This document shows positions 9,283 through 18,238 of a stretch of DNA of 50,081 nt, piece by piece (position 1 is the first letter of the stretch; each line of letters starts with the position of its first letter). The stretch comes from Bacillus sp. JCM 19034. GTDB taxonomy: Bacteria > Bacillota > Bacilli > Bacillales > Bacillaceae_D. The notes below the pieces were generated by a model that searched no databases, was not told the DNA's origin, and saw only the letters and a list, made by a program, of their open reading frames with translations. The position numbers and the translations under genes are program-made. The DNA is taken from the NCBI RefSeq assembly GCF_001310635.1, contig NZ_BAXR01000021.1, forward strand, positions 1-50,081, read 5' to 3'.

Positions 9283-10335
9283 CTATTGCTTTGCAACTAT
9301 ATCTCTCAGCAACTGGCGATTTCGCTCTTTAAACACCTCATTATGTGAGGATACCATTCCATAGCTATTTGCTTTTGGATCGATGAAACGTTTAGCCTGA
9401 TTTACGGCATTTGCCGCATCTTGAAACGCACCCGCAATGAGATGCAGTTTTCCATCATGCTTTAATATATCACCTGCCGCATAAAGTCCTGGAATTGAGG
9501 ATTCACTTACTGCATTCCCTTTTATATAAAAGCCATCCTCCATTGTAATGTTTAATGAACTATTCTCTAATAGTGAAGAATCACGTTCATAACCATGATT
9601 AATAATAATATCATCAATTTCTACATATTCGGTATGACCGTTTTCGTGATTCGTCACTTCTACCTTATTCACAAGATCACCATTCAAATTAGCGACAAGC
9701 TTCGTAATGGAGGAATTAAGCAGGCAACAAACCGTGCTATTTAATAATTGAGTCACTTGAGCTTCATGACCCTTCAATTCACCCTTACGATAGGTTAAAT
9801 AAACCTTTTCCGCGATTGGCTCTAACTCATTTGCCCAGTCAACAGCTGAATTCCCCCCACCTGATATAATCACCGTACGATTTTTAAATTGCTTTAACGA
9901 CTTCACTGTATAATGAAGGTTCGACACTTCAAACCGTTCCGCACCTTCTATCTCTAACTTTTGTGGCTTTAATATACCCGAACCTACGGCTACGATGACT
10001 GTCTTAGACCGGTGACACTCACCTGAACTTCCCCTTAATAAGAATTCACCGTGATCATCTTTAGAAATTGATTCGACCTTTTCGTTTAACACAACAGTTG
10101 GATCAAACGTGAGCCCTTGTTCTACAAGCTGATTAATTAACTTTTGACCCGTAATCGGAGTGAGCCCACCAACATCCCATATCATTTTCTCTGGATAAAT
10201 ATGTATTTTGCCACCTAGATACGGCTGAAACTCAATAATCTTTGTTTTCATTCCACGTAGTCCACTGTAGAATGCCGCGTAAAGTCCAGCGGGCCCTCCT
10301 CCAATAATCGTCAGATCATATTGTTGTTGCTCCAC
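9283..10335 (-). CDS. ferredoxin/flavodoxin-NADP+ reductase, thioredoxin-reductase-like
   Basis: An FAD/NADP oxidoreductase of the YumC/YcgT family, which lacks the CxxC of thioredoxin reductase. The FAD motif IIGGGPAGLYAAFYSG is at residues of about 10-25, the NADP-binding IISGGGNSAVDWA near 155-167, and the FAD-closing GLYAAGDIL near 285. The start is GTG 10335: AGGAG at 10344-10348 is eight bases upstream, while the GTG at 10344 overlaps it. A Fur box sits 30-44 bases upstream, so it is probably iron-repressed. In Bacillus such enzymes can supply electrons for iron release from siderophores, and the neighbouring siderophore-permease remnant fits that. Confidence 0.9.
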   Translation of the reverse strand: MEQQQYDLTIIGGGPAGLYAAFYSGLRGMKTKIIEFQPYLGGKIHIYPEKMIWDVGGLTPITGQKLINQLVEQGLTFDPTVVLNEKVESISKDDHGEFLLRGSSGECHRSKTVIVAVGSGILKPQKLEIEGAERFEVSNLHYTVKSLKQFKNRTVIISGGGNSAVDWANELEPIAEKVYLTYRKGELKGHEAQVTQLLNSTVCCLLNSSITKLVANLNGDLVNKVEVTNHENGHTEYVEIDDIIINHGYERDSSLLENSSLNITMEDGFYIKGNAVSESSIPGLYAAGDILKHDGKLHLIAGAFQDAANAVNQAKRFIDPKANSYGMVSSHNEVFKERNRQLLRDIVAKQ

Positions 10336-10364
10336 TCCGATCACTCCTGCCCTTTAAGATTAAA

Positions 10365-10379
10365 TGATTATCATTCTCA
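10365..10379. promoter_or_regulatory. Fur box
   Basis: On the minus strand the site reads TGAGAATGATAATCA, matching the 7-1-7 consensus TGATAATNATTATCA at all but two positions. It lies just upstream of the reductase start at 10335, where it would overlap the promoter. Confidence 0.82.
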
Positions 10380-10439
10380 ATTAAACTATAAGCTATATCA
10401 ATTGTTAAAATCAAGTGTTTTTCTAATGCCCCTTAATAA

Positions 10440-11062
10440 GCTCATTCTTCCATTGGCTTAGGATACTCCTCTGTTTCCTTGAATCGAATAATTCCAACGA
10501 TCTTAGGTCAGGAAACGTTCAAGGAGGAGGCGATCCTAATTTCGATTCGTCTACCGCGAATTTTAATCATAGTATTAGCTGGGATGGCACTTACATTATC
10601 CGTGGGGATTTTACAAGGGGATCACCAGAAAAGACCTGGTAGACCAGGAATTATCGGTATTAACGCCGGTGCCGGGGTTGGAGTTGCTATTTACTATTTG
10701 TTCTTCCCTATTGATGCAGGTTCATTTTCTTATTTGTTACCGTTTATTTCCTTCATCAGTCCACTACTAACAGCTGATGTAATATACTTCTTTTCTTATA
10801 GTAAGCAGACTGGTTTGCAGCCTCTGCTGTCTCCGTTACTGGTGGCATTGCCTTTATAGGTCTAATGGCTCCTCATATAGCTAAAGCATTAATCGGGCCA
10901 CGCAATCAGCTTTTTCTGCCAATTGCACTATTACTAGGGGGATGGCTCCTACTAGTACTGATACAATCGGTCGTAACTTGATTGACCCAGACGGTATACC
11001 AGCTGGATAATGGTCGCCTTAATAGGTGCTCCTTATTTTATATATTTATTGTTGAAAAAGTA
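10440..11062 (+). pseudogene. FecCD-type siderophore ABC permease remnant, internally deleted
   Basis: A decayed iron-siderophore permease. Typical FecCD segments are legible: IRLPRILIIVLAGMALTLSV, then PGIIGINAGAGVGVAIYYL, then GGIAFIGLMAPHIAKALIGP, and finally DTIGRNLIDPDGIPAG and APYFIYLLLKK. Between 'TGLQP' and 'AASAVSV' (near 10813-10830) the middle of the family, roughly 140 residues, is missing. Several single-base shifts break what is left: two compensating ones near 10615-10650, and others near 10960 and 11010. The deletion plus several indels mark true decay. No partner substrate-binding or ATPase gene is present. Confidence 0.85.
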
Positions 11063-11124
11063 AATCTCCTTATATTCGTAAAGGTAACAAAATAGAACAG
11101 TATGTCTATTATCTAAATAAAATA

Positions 11125-11164
11125 AGGGCCAAGCGACTTCATTATCAAATAGTCACTTAGCCCT
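11125..11164 (-). terminator. terminator of 5'-nucleotidase gene
   Basis: An interrupted stem (AGGGC-AAG-GACT with AGTC-CTT-GCCCT) lies 12 bases past the stop, followed on the minus strand by TTATTTTATTT. Confidence 0.85.
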
Positions 11165-11176
11165 TTATTAATCTTT

Positions 11177-13182
11177 CTATTCTACTTTTGCAAGACGGAT
11201 TCGATGATATACGAGTAAACCACAACCTCCGGTGACAATCAAGAGCACGCCGATGATTAACCAATTATACATATCTGTCGCTGTATTTGGCAAAGAGTCG
11301 CCTTTAACAGTTTCGATCTTATTACTGTCATCTGTTGGCACCTTAGGTTCTTGTGTTGGTACTGGGTCTGAATCTGGGTCAACCGGTTCTTCCGGTGTTG
11401 GTTCTGGATCTGGGTCAACGGGTTCCTCTGGTCTTGGCTCTGGATCTGGGTCAACAGGTTCTTCTGGTCTTGGCTCCGGTTCTGGGTCAACGGGTTCCTC
11501 TGGTCTTGGCTCTGGATCTGGGTCAATATTGAAATCTTCCTTATTACCTACCACAATCCGACCTTCAGTTTGATCATATGGAGCAGAAACCGTTCCGATC
11601 TGGTCTAAATAATCAGTAAAAACATCAAAATCTGGCACAAACAGTTCTGTTATTCTACCTTCATCTTTTGCTTGCCTAAACATTGTATAGCCATCACCGC
11701 CATCAGCAGCAAATGCATTCGTTGCGACGATATACGTTTGATCGAGCTGAATAGCTCATATCCATCCTCTGTCTTTACTTCAACATGAAATACTCGTTCA
11801 AATGCTGGTTCATTTCGATCAAAATAAAAACGTAATCCAGCTACTTGCAAAAAGCGCCCATGTCCATCATCGATAGAGCTTACACTTAATTCTAATGCTT
11901 CTACAATCTCTTCCCCTGTTAATTCAAGGGTTACTAACGTATTTCCAAAAGGTAGAACGGTTAACACATCTCCTAGTGTAATATCGCCTTCTGCAATTGA
12001 AGCACGGATTCCACCAGCATTTTGTAACGCGATTTGTGCATCAACACTTTCTTGTGCCTTTTCTAGCATGCCATCTGCAATCAAATTGCCTAGGTTAGTT
12101 TCCTGCGAACGAATATGTTCACGCTCCGCATCTAAAAATATAGATGTATGACCGACAACATGTTTCTTCAATTCTTCAATCGGCAGTTGTAGCTCAGCTA
12201 AACGTGCCGTAGCAGCAGGATCCTCTTCGTACACATATTGCCCGTTTTCATCTTGCTCGTCGACCTTAATTAATTGCCCATCCCATGACTGAAGAACACC
12301 ATTTTCATCAAACGTTACATCCAAGCGACCAAGGAATTCTCCGTATTCATTTGCTTGTACTACTAACGTCGGCTTTGTGTTTTCATGAAACACAACAGGT
12401 TTATCAAGTAACGTATGACTATGACCTCCAACAACAATATCAATACCTTCTACTTCCTCCGCTAATGTTCGGTCGTAGCGATAACCGAGATGCGTTAGAG
12501 CGATAATTTTGTTAACCCCTTCTTCCTCAAGGCGTTTCACTGTTTCCTTTGCCTTTTCTAGGTAATTTTCAAAGACAATATGATCACCCGGGTTTGCAAC
12601 AAAAACGGTATCTTCTGTTGTTAAACCAATAATTCCAACACGCTCCCCATCAAACTCCTTAACAATTGCAGGATATACCTTTCCGTTTTCTGCTGGTGCA
12701 CCAATCACGTCAATAAATAAGTCACTAAAGGAAGGCTCTTGGCTATAATTTATATTTGAACTTACAAATGGGAATTGGGCTTTTTTAATAAAATCAGCAA
12801 ACACTTCTGGCCCTTTATCAAATTCATGGTTTCCCGGTACCATTGCATCATATTCGGCCATGTTCATAAACTCAAGGTCAGCTTGTCCTAAATATTGGTT
12901 AAAAAATAATGTTCCTGAGAAGACATCACCGGCATCTAGTAACAATGAATGCTCCACTTCTTCACGAATCGAGCGAACCGCTGTTATTCTATGTGCTACT
13001 CTATCTAAATGAGCATGAGTATCATTCGTATGCATGACTGTAAGCTCAAATGTCCCTTCCCTTTCCTGCGTTGAAGTCTCTTCATCGCCTTCTGCCAATG
13101 CTTGTTGTTCAAAGAAAAATAATGGATACAATACAATTTGCAAAATCAGGATACTTGCGAGAAAACAACGTAATTTGGCCAA
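11177..13182 (-). pseudogene. cell-wall-anchored 5'-nucleotidase (UshA/YfkN-like), one frameshift
   Basis: A secreted metallophosphoesterase that releases phosphate from extracellular nucleotides. Start TTG 13182 fits the AAGGAGG nine bases upstream and gives a clean signal peptide ending ALA. The calcineurin-type domain has VMHTNDTHAH, LLDAGDV, VPGNHEFD, ALTHLGY and VGGHSHTLL. The C-terminal 5'-nucleotidase domain has NLIADGML, LQNAGGIRA and LPFGNTL. One missing base near 11754-11758 throws the frame. The resumed frame reads LDQTYIVATNAFAADGGDGY, then four PxPEPRPEEPVDP-type wall-spanning repeats (about 11385-11530), an LPNTA sortase motif, a membrane helix and a basic tail. About 668 residues if repaired. 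Confidence 0.88.
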
Positions 13183-13307
13183 TTCTCTCTTCCTCCTTAA
13201 TATATATTCATGATGCATTGTAACGAATAATTAATAACTACATTTGAAATTTGTAAATTAAATGTTAAAAATCGACAGTTTTTATGTGTATTTGTTCGAC
13301 AATTATT

Positions 13308-13334
13308 TGTCACAATATGTGACCATGAATCGTC
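13308..13334 (+). promoter_or_regulatory. ECF41-type promoter
   Basis: TGTCACA (13308-13314), 16 bases, then CGTC (13331-13334). This is the published ECF41 pattern (TGTCACA -35, CGTC -10) and it sits upstream of the operon that ends in an ECF41 sigma gene. The -35 element is also half of a perfect inverted repeat, GTCACA-ATA-TGTGAC (13309-13323), so a repressor could share the site. Confidence 0.8.
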
Positions 13335-13365
13335 ATAAGGGTATTAACAAAGAGGAGTGATGACA

Positions 13366-14642
13366 ATGAGGAAACAATGGGATGTTATTATTATCGGCGG
13401 CGGTCTTGCGGGCTATGTAGCAGCCAACTATTTAGCAAAAGGGAATATTTCAACATTAATGCTAGAAAAAGCGAAGGAAATCGGTGGAAGAGCACGAACT
13501 ATTAATAAAAATGGTTATCTTTTTAACTTAGGACCACACGCCCTTTATAAGAATGGAAAAGCAGCAGCTATTTTTAAAGAACTTTCTATTAATGTAAACG
13601 GGAAGTCTCCAGCCTAGGTGGAACAATCCTTTATGATGACTGTAAATACGAGGCACCGTTCACGCTCTCATCCATTATTAAAAGCTCCTATTTAACGATG
13701 GGGGAACGTTTTGAATGGATAAAAATAGCCACAAGCTTCAGTCGAAGCAGTAAAAAAGTATCCACTGCTAGCACATTTCAGCAATGGGTAGAACAAGCAA
13801 CTTCATCCAGACGTGTTCAATCTCTTATCTATGCTTTAGCTAGATTAGCTACCTATAGCCATGAACCTGAGGAAATCAGTGCAAAGGTTGTACTCACACA
13901 TCTTTCACTATCATTAGATGGTGCTCTTTATCTTGATGGTGGTTGGCAGCAGCTCATGAACCAGCTTCATCAGCAAGCACTTCTTTACAATACGGTCGTA
14001 AAGACTGAAACAACTGTCACCGAAGTAGAATTAAATCAAGATCAACTATGGGAAATCAAAACAAACAACGGTGATTTGTTTATCACTAAATATGTGATCT
14101 ATACAGGACCACCTCAGCAATTAGCAACCATAACTAAGCAACGGCTAACATGCCCATTCCCAAGCATAAAAACGATTCAAGGGGCATCATATGAGATAGC
14201 CTTATCTAAATTGCCACATGAAAAAGATTTATTTGGATTAGACTTGAACTCAGCACTCTATTATTCTGTCCATTCAACTTATGCTAAGCTTACCCCGAAT
14301 AACGAGGTTGTTCTGCATCTTTTTAGATATTTTCATTCAAATCAGGAAGATAAGGTATCTGTGAAAGCAGAATTAGAGCTCTTTTTAAATAAATTTCAGC
14401 CAAGATGGGAAAATCACGTCATTACAAGTCAATTTCTCCCTACTATTACCGTAAATCAACGCCTGCCACAAGTTGGTGATGACAGACTATTACTAAGACA
14501 AGAAACAAAACTGCGACGTTTCTATTTAGCTGGAGACTGGGCGGATCCGAACTTTATTTTGGCAGAAGGTGCAACAAACAGCGGAAAAAAGGCTGCACTA
14601 GCAATCATTCAAACTGAACGTGGAGGTAAATATGTCGATTAG
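13366..14642 (+). pseudogene. FAD-dependent oxidoreductase (phytoene-desaturase/amine-oxidase type), one frameshift
   Basis: A flavoprotein of the CrtI/amine-oxidase superfamily: dinucleotide motif VIIIGGGLAGYVAANYLAKG at residues 6-25, then EKAKEIGGRARTI, and near the C-terminus FYLAGDWADPNFILAEGA, which closes the FAD site. Start ATG 13366 is eight bases past AGGAG (13353-13357). The frame breaks near 13606-13610 (TCTCCAGCC is probably missing one C) and resumes as SLGGTILYDDCKYEAPFTLS. The substrate is not evident. Its end overlaps the sigma gene start by 11 bases. ECF41 sigma genes are typically paired with oxidoreductases, so this is the likely target enzyme. Confidence 0.85.
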
Positions 14643-15528
14643 TTCAAAGGAATTTAACCATTATAAACCGTTACTCTTTTCATTAGGCTACCGAATGCTA
14701 GGCTCCGTCACTGATGCTGAAGATCTTGTTCAGGAGACTTTTTTGAAGTGCTATCAAAGTGAGATCTCTCCCTTGAATCCAAAGGCATACCTTTGCAAAG
14801 TGATGACAAACCTCTGTCTAGACTTATTGAAATCATCGCAAAGACAACGAGAACAGTATATTGGCGAGTGGAATCCGGTGCCATTGGCAACTGATAGCCT
14901 TGAACCATCAGAGCTTCTAATAGAAAAGGAGAGCTTATCTATTGCTTATTTGCGGATGATGGAGCATTTAAAACCTGATGAACGTGCTGTCTTATTACTT
15001 AGAGAAGCCTTTCACTTTCCTTACAAAGAGATTGCACAAATGGTCAATAAGGAAGTACCGAATTGTCGCAAGCTTTATAGTCGGGCAAAAGCAAAGATAA
15101 CAACCGTTGAGGCTGAGAACCTTAGCTATAAGCAGAACCTTGATCTTATTGAGCAGTTTATTTCTGCCTTCCAATCACAACAAACAACAAAGCTCCTTCA
15201 ATTATTGTCCGATGAGGTGATTTTATATACGGATGGAGGAGGAGTTGTCAAATCAGCACTGCGGCCAATTAAAAGTCCATCACATATTATAGCCTTTTTT
15301 AATGGCGTTAGTAAAAAGACTGTAGTAGAATACGCTGTTTCTATAAGTACTTTAAACACACAACCTGCACTAATCATCTATATAAATGGAGACATTTACT
15401 CTGTGATTCAGTTTTTTATTAAACATGGGGAAGTCACAGAAATCTATATGACTAGTAATCCAAATAAACTTAATCACCTTCACTCACTTTTACCATTTGA
15501 TAAGGGGATTCATAAAGGGGATTCATAA
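14632..15528 (+). CDS. ECF41-family RNA polymerase sigma factor with fused SnoaL-like regulatory domain
   Basis: An extracytoplasmic-function sigma factor of the SigJ/ECF41 group, 298 residues. Sigma region 2 (about 12-70) has LGYRMLGSVTDAEDLVQETF; region 4 (about 110-160) has LLLREAFHFPYKEIAQMVN. The C-terminal 130 residues form a SnoaL-like domain (LIEQFISAFQSQQTTKLLQL) with the ECF41 hallmark DGGG, here DGGGVV. In this group the fused domain replaces an anti-sigma factor. Start ATG 14632 follows GGAGG at 14622-14626. It overlaps the oxidoreductase gene and is probably autoregulated from the promoter at 13308. The last codons lie in a 13-bp tandem repeat. Confidence 0.9.
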   Translation: MSISSKEFNHYKPLLFSLGYRMLGSVTDAEDLVQETFLKCYQSEISPLNPKAYLCKVMTNLCLDLLKSSQRQREQYIGEWNPVPLATDSLEPSELLIEKESLSIAYLRMMEHLKPDERAVLLLREAFHFPYKEIAQMVNKEVPNCRKLYSRAKAKITTVEAENLSYKQNLDLIEQFISAFQSQQTTKLLQLLSDEVILYTDGGGVVKSALRPIKSPSHIIAFFNGVSKKTVVEYAVSISTLNTQPALIIYINGDIYSVIQFFIKHGEVTEIYMTSNPNKLNHLHSLLPFDKGIHKGDS

Positions 15529-15540
15529 AGGGGATTCATA
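15502..15540 (+). repeat. 13-bp tandem repeat, three copies
   Basis: AAGGGGATTCATA occurs three times head to tail across the sigma gene stop codon. The period is not a multiple of three. With two or more copies the sigma factor ends HKGDS; with one copy it would read on for a few codons. Confidence 0.9.
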
Positions 15541-15572
15541 AATGGAATAAAAATTAATAATGCTCCACAAAC

Positions 15573-15607
15573 AAAGGGGGAGCCCCCACTTGAAGCTTCC
15601 CCTTTAC
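15573..15607. terminator. hairpin between convergent sigma and chromate genes
   Basis: The stem AAAGGGG-AGC pairs with GCT-CCCCTTT around a CAC-rich loop. It lies between the converging sigma and chromate-transporter genes and could serve both. Confidence 0.6.
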
Positions 15608-15636
15608 TTTCATTCCTATATCCCTAAATATAGATA

Positions 15637-16166
15637 CTATCCTAAAAAGATCCCACCATAGACAAGTGCCCCTACTATGACTAGAGCCGGGTGAACCTTC
15701 ATTCGTTCTAACAAAATATAGCTTACAACTAATAACAGGATCGTTTGAAACCATCCAGCATCAAACCAGGATGTTTCAATAAACTGGTATGCTAATACCG
15801 CTAATAAAATCGCAATTGTCGGTCTAATATAAGCTGTCATCCGTTTTACCTTCGGAGATCTTTAAACTTTAACAGTATCCCTAACAAAAATAGCATAGCA
15901 ATTAATGAAGGTGCTACTGTCGCAAACAAAGCGACGAATGACCCTACTATTCCTCCAACTTCATAGCCAATATAACCAGCCATTTTTGTCGCAATCGGAC
16001 CAGGAAGAGCATTTCCTACAGCTAATATCTCCCCGAACTCTGAGACGGTAAACCATCCATATCGATCCACCACCTCTGCTTGAATAAGCGGAATCGAAGA
16101 CGGTCCTCCCCCATAGCCGACAATACCTGGTATAAAAAACGCAAGGAAAATTTCCCAATAAATCAT
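15637..16166 (-). pseudogene. short-chain chromate transporter subunit (YwrA type), one frameshift
   Basis: One half of a two-gene CHR transporter. The N-terminal part shows the family signature GIVGYGGGPSSIPLIQ and NALPGPIATKMAGYIGY. The frame ends at KFKDLRR (15846) and resumes one frame over as VKRMTAYIRPTIAILL, through to VYGGIFLG. One base is missing near 15840-15848. Repaired, it has about 178 residues, the normal length. The start follows GGAGG. It lies 13 bases downstream of its partner, and both are divergent from an Lrp regulator, as in B. subtilis ywrC-ywrB-ywrA. Confidence 0.88.
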
Positions 16167-16179
16167 CTTAAAACCTCCG

Positions 16180-16755
16180 TTATGCTGAGCCCTCTCCTTT
16201 AGCTTGCTTTTCTTTTTTAACAGGACTTACTACTGCAATAAGTAACAATACACCGATCACGATAGCTGGATGGATTTGCAAAAACTGATAGGCAATTAAA
16301 CTAATAAGACCGAGTATACCCGTTATAACCCAACCTAAATTCTTCCTTGATTGCTTCAGGAATGAGTAAGTTAATGTAAATAGCATAACAGCCACTACCG
16401 GTGCAATGGCTTGGGTCATCCCAGCAACAATCCTTGAATCGCGAAATGCTGATAAAACGCCAATTAAGGCAATTATTAAAATGACGGTAGGCACCACGGT
16501 TGCGATAATACCATTTAGTAAACCTATCCAGCCACCCATACGATAACCGATATAGCCTGCCATCTTCGTATTAATTGGTCCAGGAAGAGTATTCCCCAAT
16601 GCTAATATATCCGCAAATTCATCATCATCCATCCACCGATACCGTTCTACAACTTCTCTATGTACGAGAGGTATGGCTGACGGACCACCGCCATAGCCAA
16701 GAATAGATGAGCGAAAGAATGCAATAAATATATCTTTCTGCAACTTTATATTCAC
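16180..16755 (-). CDS. short-chain chromate transporter subunit (YwrB type)
   Basis: An intact CHR-domain membrane protein of 191 residues from GTG 16755, which follows an excellent GGAGGTGAT site. It has the signatures GYGGGPSAIPLVHREVVERY and NTLPGPINTKMAGYIGYRMGG, then four to five further hydrophobic spans and a charged C-terminus. Such paired half-size transporters work together to export chromate. It is the first gene after the divergent promoter region shared with the Lrp-type regulator. Confidence 0.88.
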   Translation of the reverse strand: MNIKLQKDIFIAFFRSSILGYGGGPSAIPLVHREVVERYRWMDDDEFADILALGNTLPGPINTKMAGYIGYRMGGWIGLLNGIIATVVPTVILIIALIGVLSAFRDSRIVAGMTQAIAPVVAVMLFTLTYSFLKQSRKNLGWVITGILGLISLIAYQFLQIHPAIVIGVLLLIAVVSPVKKEKQAKGEGSA

Positions 16756-16949
16756 TAAATCACCTCCACACAAACAGATGCCTTAATTAAGGTATATCTA
16801 TTCTTTTGTTAAATTATTATGTAATAATTTAAACATAAATTAATCTATTTATCTATATTTATTTCTTTATGGTTCCTTTTCATCCAATGCTGATTGATTC
16901 CGTCATTACATGATATAATAATCGAAAATCCATATAAGTGGTGAAGCGA

Positions 16950-17399
16950 ATGAAAATTGATAAGACTGACCGAAAGATCTTAGAGCTTTTAACCGTTAAT
17001 GGTCGAATGTCATATGTTGATATTGCTAAAGAGTTAGGTTTGTCACGCGTAGCGATTCGTGAGCGAATTAACCAACTTACCGAGTCCGGCGTCATTGAAA
17101 AGTTCACCGTAGTCATTAATTCTGATAAGCTCGGGAAGAAAGTGTCGGCGTTTTTTGAAGTGGACTGTGAACCTACATCGTTAGTCAAAGTTGCCGAAAC
17201 GTTAGCTGAAAACCCTAAAGTAGCCAGTTGCTATCAAATGACCGGTCCTAGCACGTTACATATGCACGTCCTCGTCGAAGACTTTGAACAGCTAGAATAC
17301 TTTATTAACGAGGAGTTATATGACCTCAAAGGCATTACCCGGGTTGAAAGCCACATATTACTAAGACGCTTCAAAAGTCGTACCGGCCTAAAACTTTAA
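16950..17399 (+). CDS. Lrp/AsnC-family regulator of the chromate genes (YwrC-like)
   Basis: 149 residues. The N-terminal AsnC helix-turn-helix (about 1-60) has DRKILELLTVNGRMSYVDIA and LGLSRVAIRERINQL; the C-terminal RAM ligand-binding domain starts near residue 65. Start ATG 16950 is preferred: the G-rich AAGTGGTGA just upstream acts as ribosome site, and two in-frame GTGs lie within it. It is divergently paired with a chromate transporter, like B. subtilis YwrC, a regulator of the chromate transport genes. The 194-bp intergenic region is very AT-rich. Confidence 0.85.
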   Translation: MKIDKTDRKILELLTVNGRMSYVDIAKELGLSRVAIRERINQLTESGVIEKFTVVINSDKLGKKVSAFFEVDCEPTSLVKVAETLAENPKVASCYQMTGPSTLHMHVLVEDFEQLEYFINEELYDLKGITRVESHILLRRFKSRTGLKL

Positions 17400-17440
17400 A
17401 CTTGACTGTACATTTGATTTTACCTATTACATTTTAAATA

Positions 17441-17481
17441 ACACCTCAAAACCGGCCATTTAAACCGGTTGATTGAAGTGT
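17441..17481 (+). terminator. terminator of the Lrp-family gene
   Basis: A long stem with a small internal bulge (ACAC-TCAA..ACCGG with CCGGTT..TTGA-GTGT), followed by TTTTGCTTTC, 42 bases past the stop. Confidence 0.8.
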
Positions 17482-17560
17482 TTTGCTTTCTATTTAGAAT
17501 CCCCCACGTTTTCGATCCTTATTACTTTACGAGCTATAGCTATTCTCGACCAATGCAAAT

Positions 17561-17587
17561 AGCCTACTGATTGTTTTATCAGTAGGC
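17561..17587 (-). terminator. terminator of the agr-like operon
   Basis: The stem GCCTACTGAT/ATCAGTAGGC has a six-base loop and lies 13 bases past the last gene of the operon. A weak T-rich tail follows on the minus strand. Confidence 0.75.
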
Positions 17588-17599
17588 CTCCAATAAGAA

Positions 17600-18069
17600 C
17601 TATTTAGCAAATTTAGGTAATTTAATCACCAACTTGAATTTATGTATAAGCCATGTGAGCATTAAAATTGGCAATTGTACGACCAAATTACTTAAGGCAA
17701 TTCGCATCCACGGCACCTCAAAGAGGGATTCATAACTAATTGAAAAGATTTGCAGCAAAAGAAAACGTAAAAAAGACTTCAAAAATTACTAAAAAGAAAT
17801 ATGATGCTAATGAAATAACTAAGCTAGTAAAAGCACTATAACGGAAAATTAAAAATAACTAGTGCAAAAAAGGTAAAAAAGGTAAAAAAAGGTTTCAAGG
17901 AGTTTTGCATAAAAATACTAAAAGAAAATGCAAAAGCTCCTTGAACAGCAGCAAATAACAGAATTGTTCGGATCTTTTCTTTAACTGGTAGTCCAAAGAG
18001 AACTAATGCTACTAATATTAATACAAATGTCTCGGGTAATGTCATTAAAAAGTAACTGTACCAAGTCAT
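17600..18069 (-). pseudogene. multi-span membrane protein of the agr-like operon, two small frame breaks
   Basis: A hydrophobic protein of about 160 residues, readable across three frame segments: MTWYSYFLMTLPETFVLILV to ALVIFNF, then RYSAFTSLVISLASYFFLV to EVFFTF, then LLLQIFSISYESLFEVPWMR to the end. Each break can be repaired by removing one T from a four-T run (near 17845 and 17777). It has a good AGGAGCGG ribosome site. I count about five membrane spans and no catalytic motif. The opening (two charged turns between helices, LFGLPVKEKI) resembles, from memory, the sensor part of AgrC-like GHKL kinases without the kinase; I could not verify this. It lies directly downstream of agrD. Confidence 0.7.
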
Positions 18070-18109
18070 ATAACCGCTCCTAGACGTTAACTACATAGCT
18101 GTTTTTTGC

Positions 18110-18238
18110 TTACTCTCCCTTTTTAGGTGGCTCTGGCTGATAAAAGAGGAAAGCAGATGCTGAGCTTATTTCTGTCTTTGAAACAAACACAATGACACCA
18201 ACTAAAGAGGCTAGTACTACTTTAATGAACTTTTTCAT
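18110..18238 (-). CDS. agrD: AgrD-like cyclic lactone autoinducer peptide precursor
   Basis: 42 residues, overlapping the end of agrB by 17 bases, with a GGAGG ribosome site inside the agrB 3' end. Residues 1-20 form the amphipathic/hydrophobic leader (MKKFIKVVLASLVGVIVFVS). The C-terminal part is SSASAFLFYQPEPPKKGE. The tail YQPEPPKKGE matches the charged, proline-rich recognition tail of Bacillales AgrD peptides. No Cys is present. The natural ring is Ser28-Ala-Phe-Leu-Phe32, giving a serine lactone rather than a thiolactone, as in Staphylococcus pseudintermedius AgrD. Ser28 is encoded by TCT. Confidence 0.85.
   Translation of the reverse strand: MKKFIKVVLASLVGVIVFVSKTEISSASAFLFYQPEPPKKGE

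Noticed and set aside
11232..11573. Plus-strand SGSGSTGSSG-rich open frame
   Set aside because: Antisense shadow of the PEPRPEEPVDP wall-spanning repeats of the 5'-nucleotidase.
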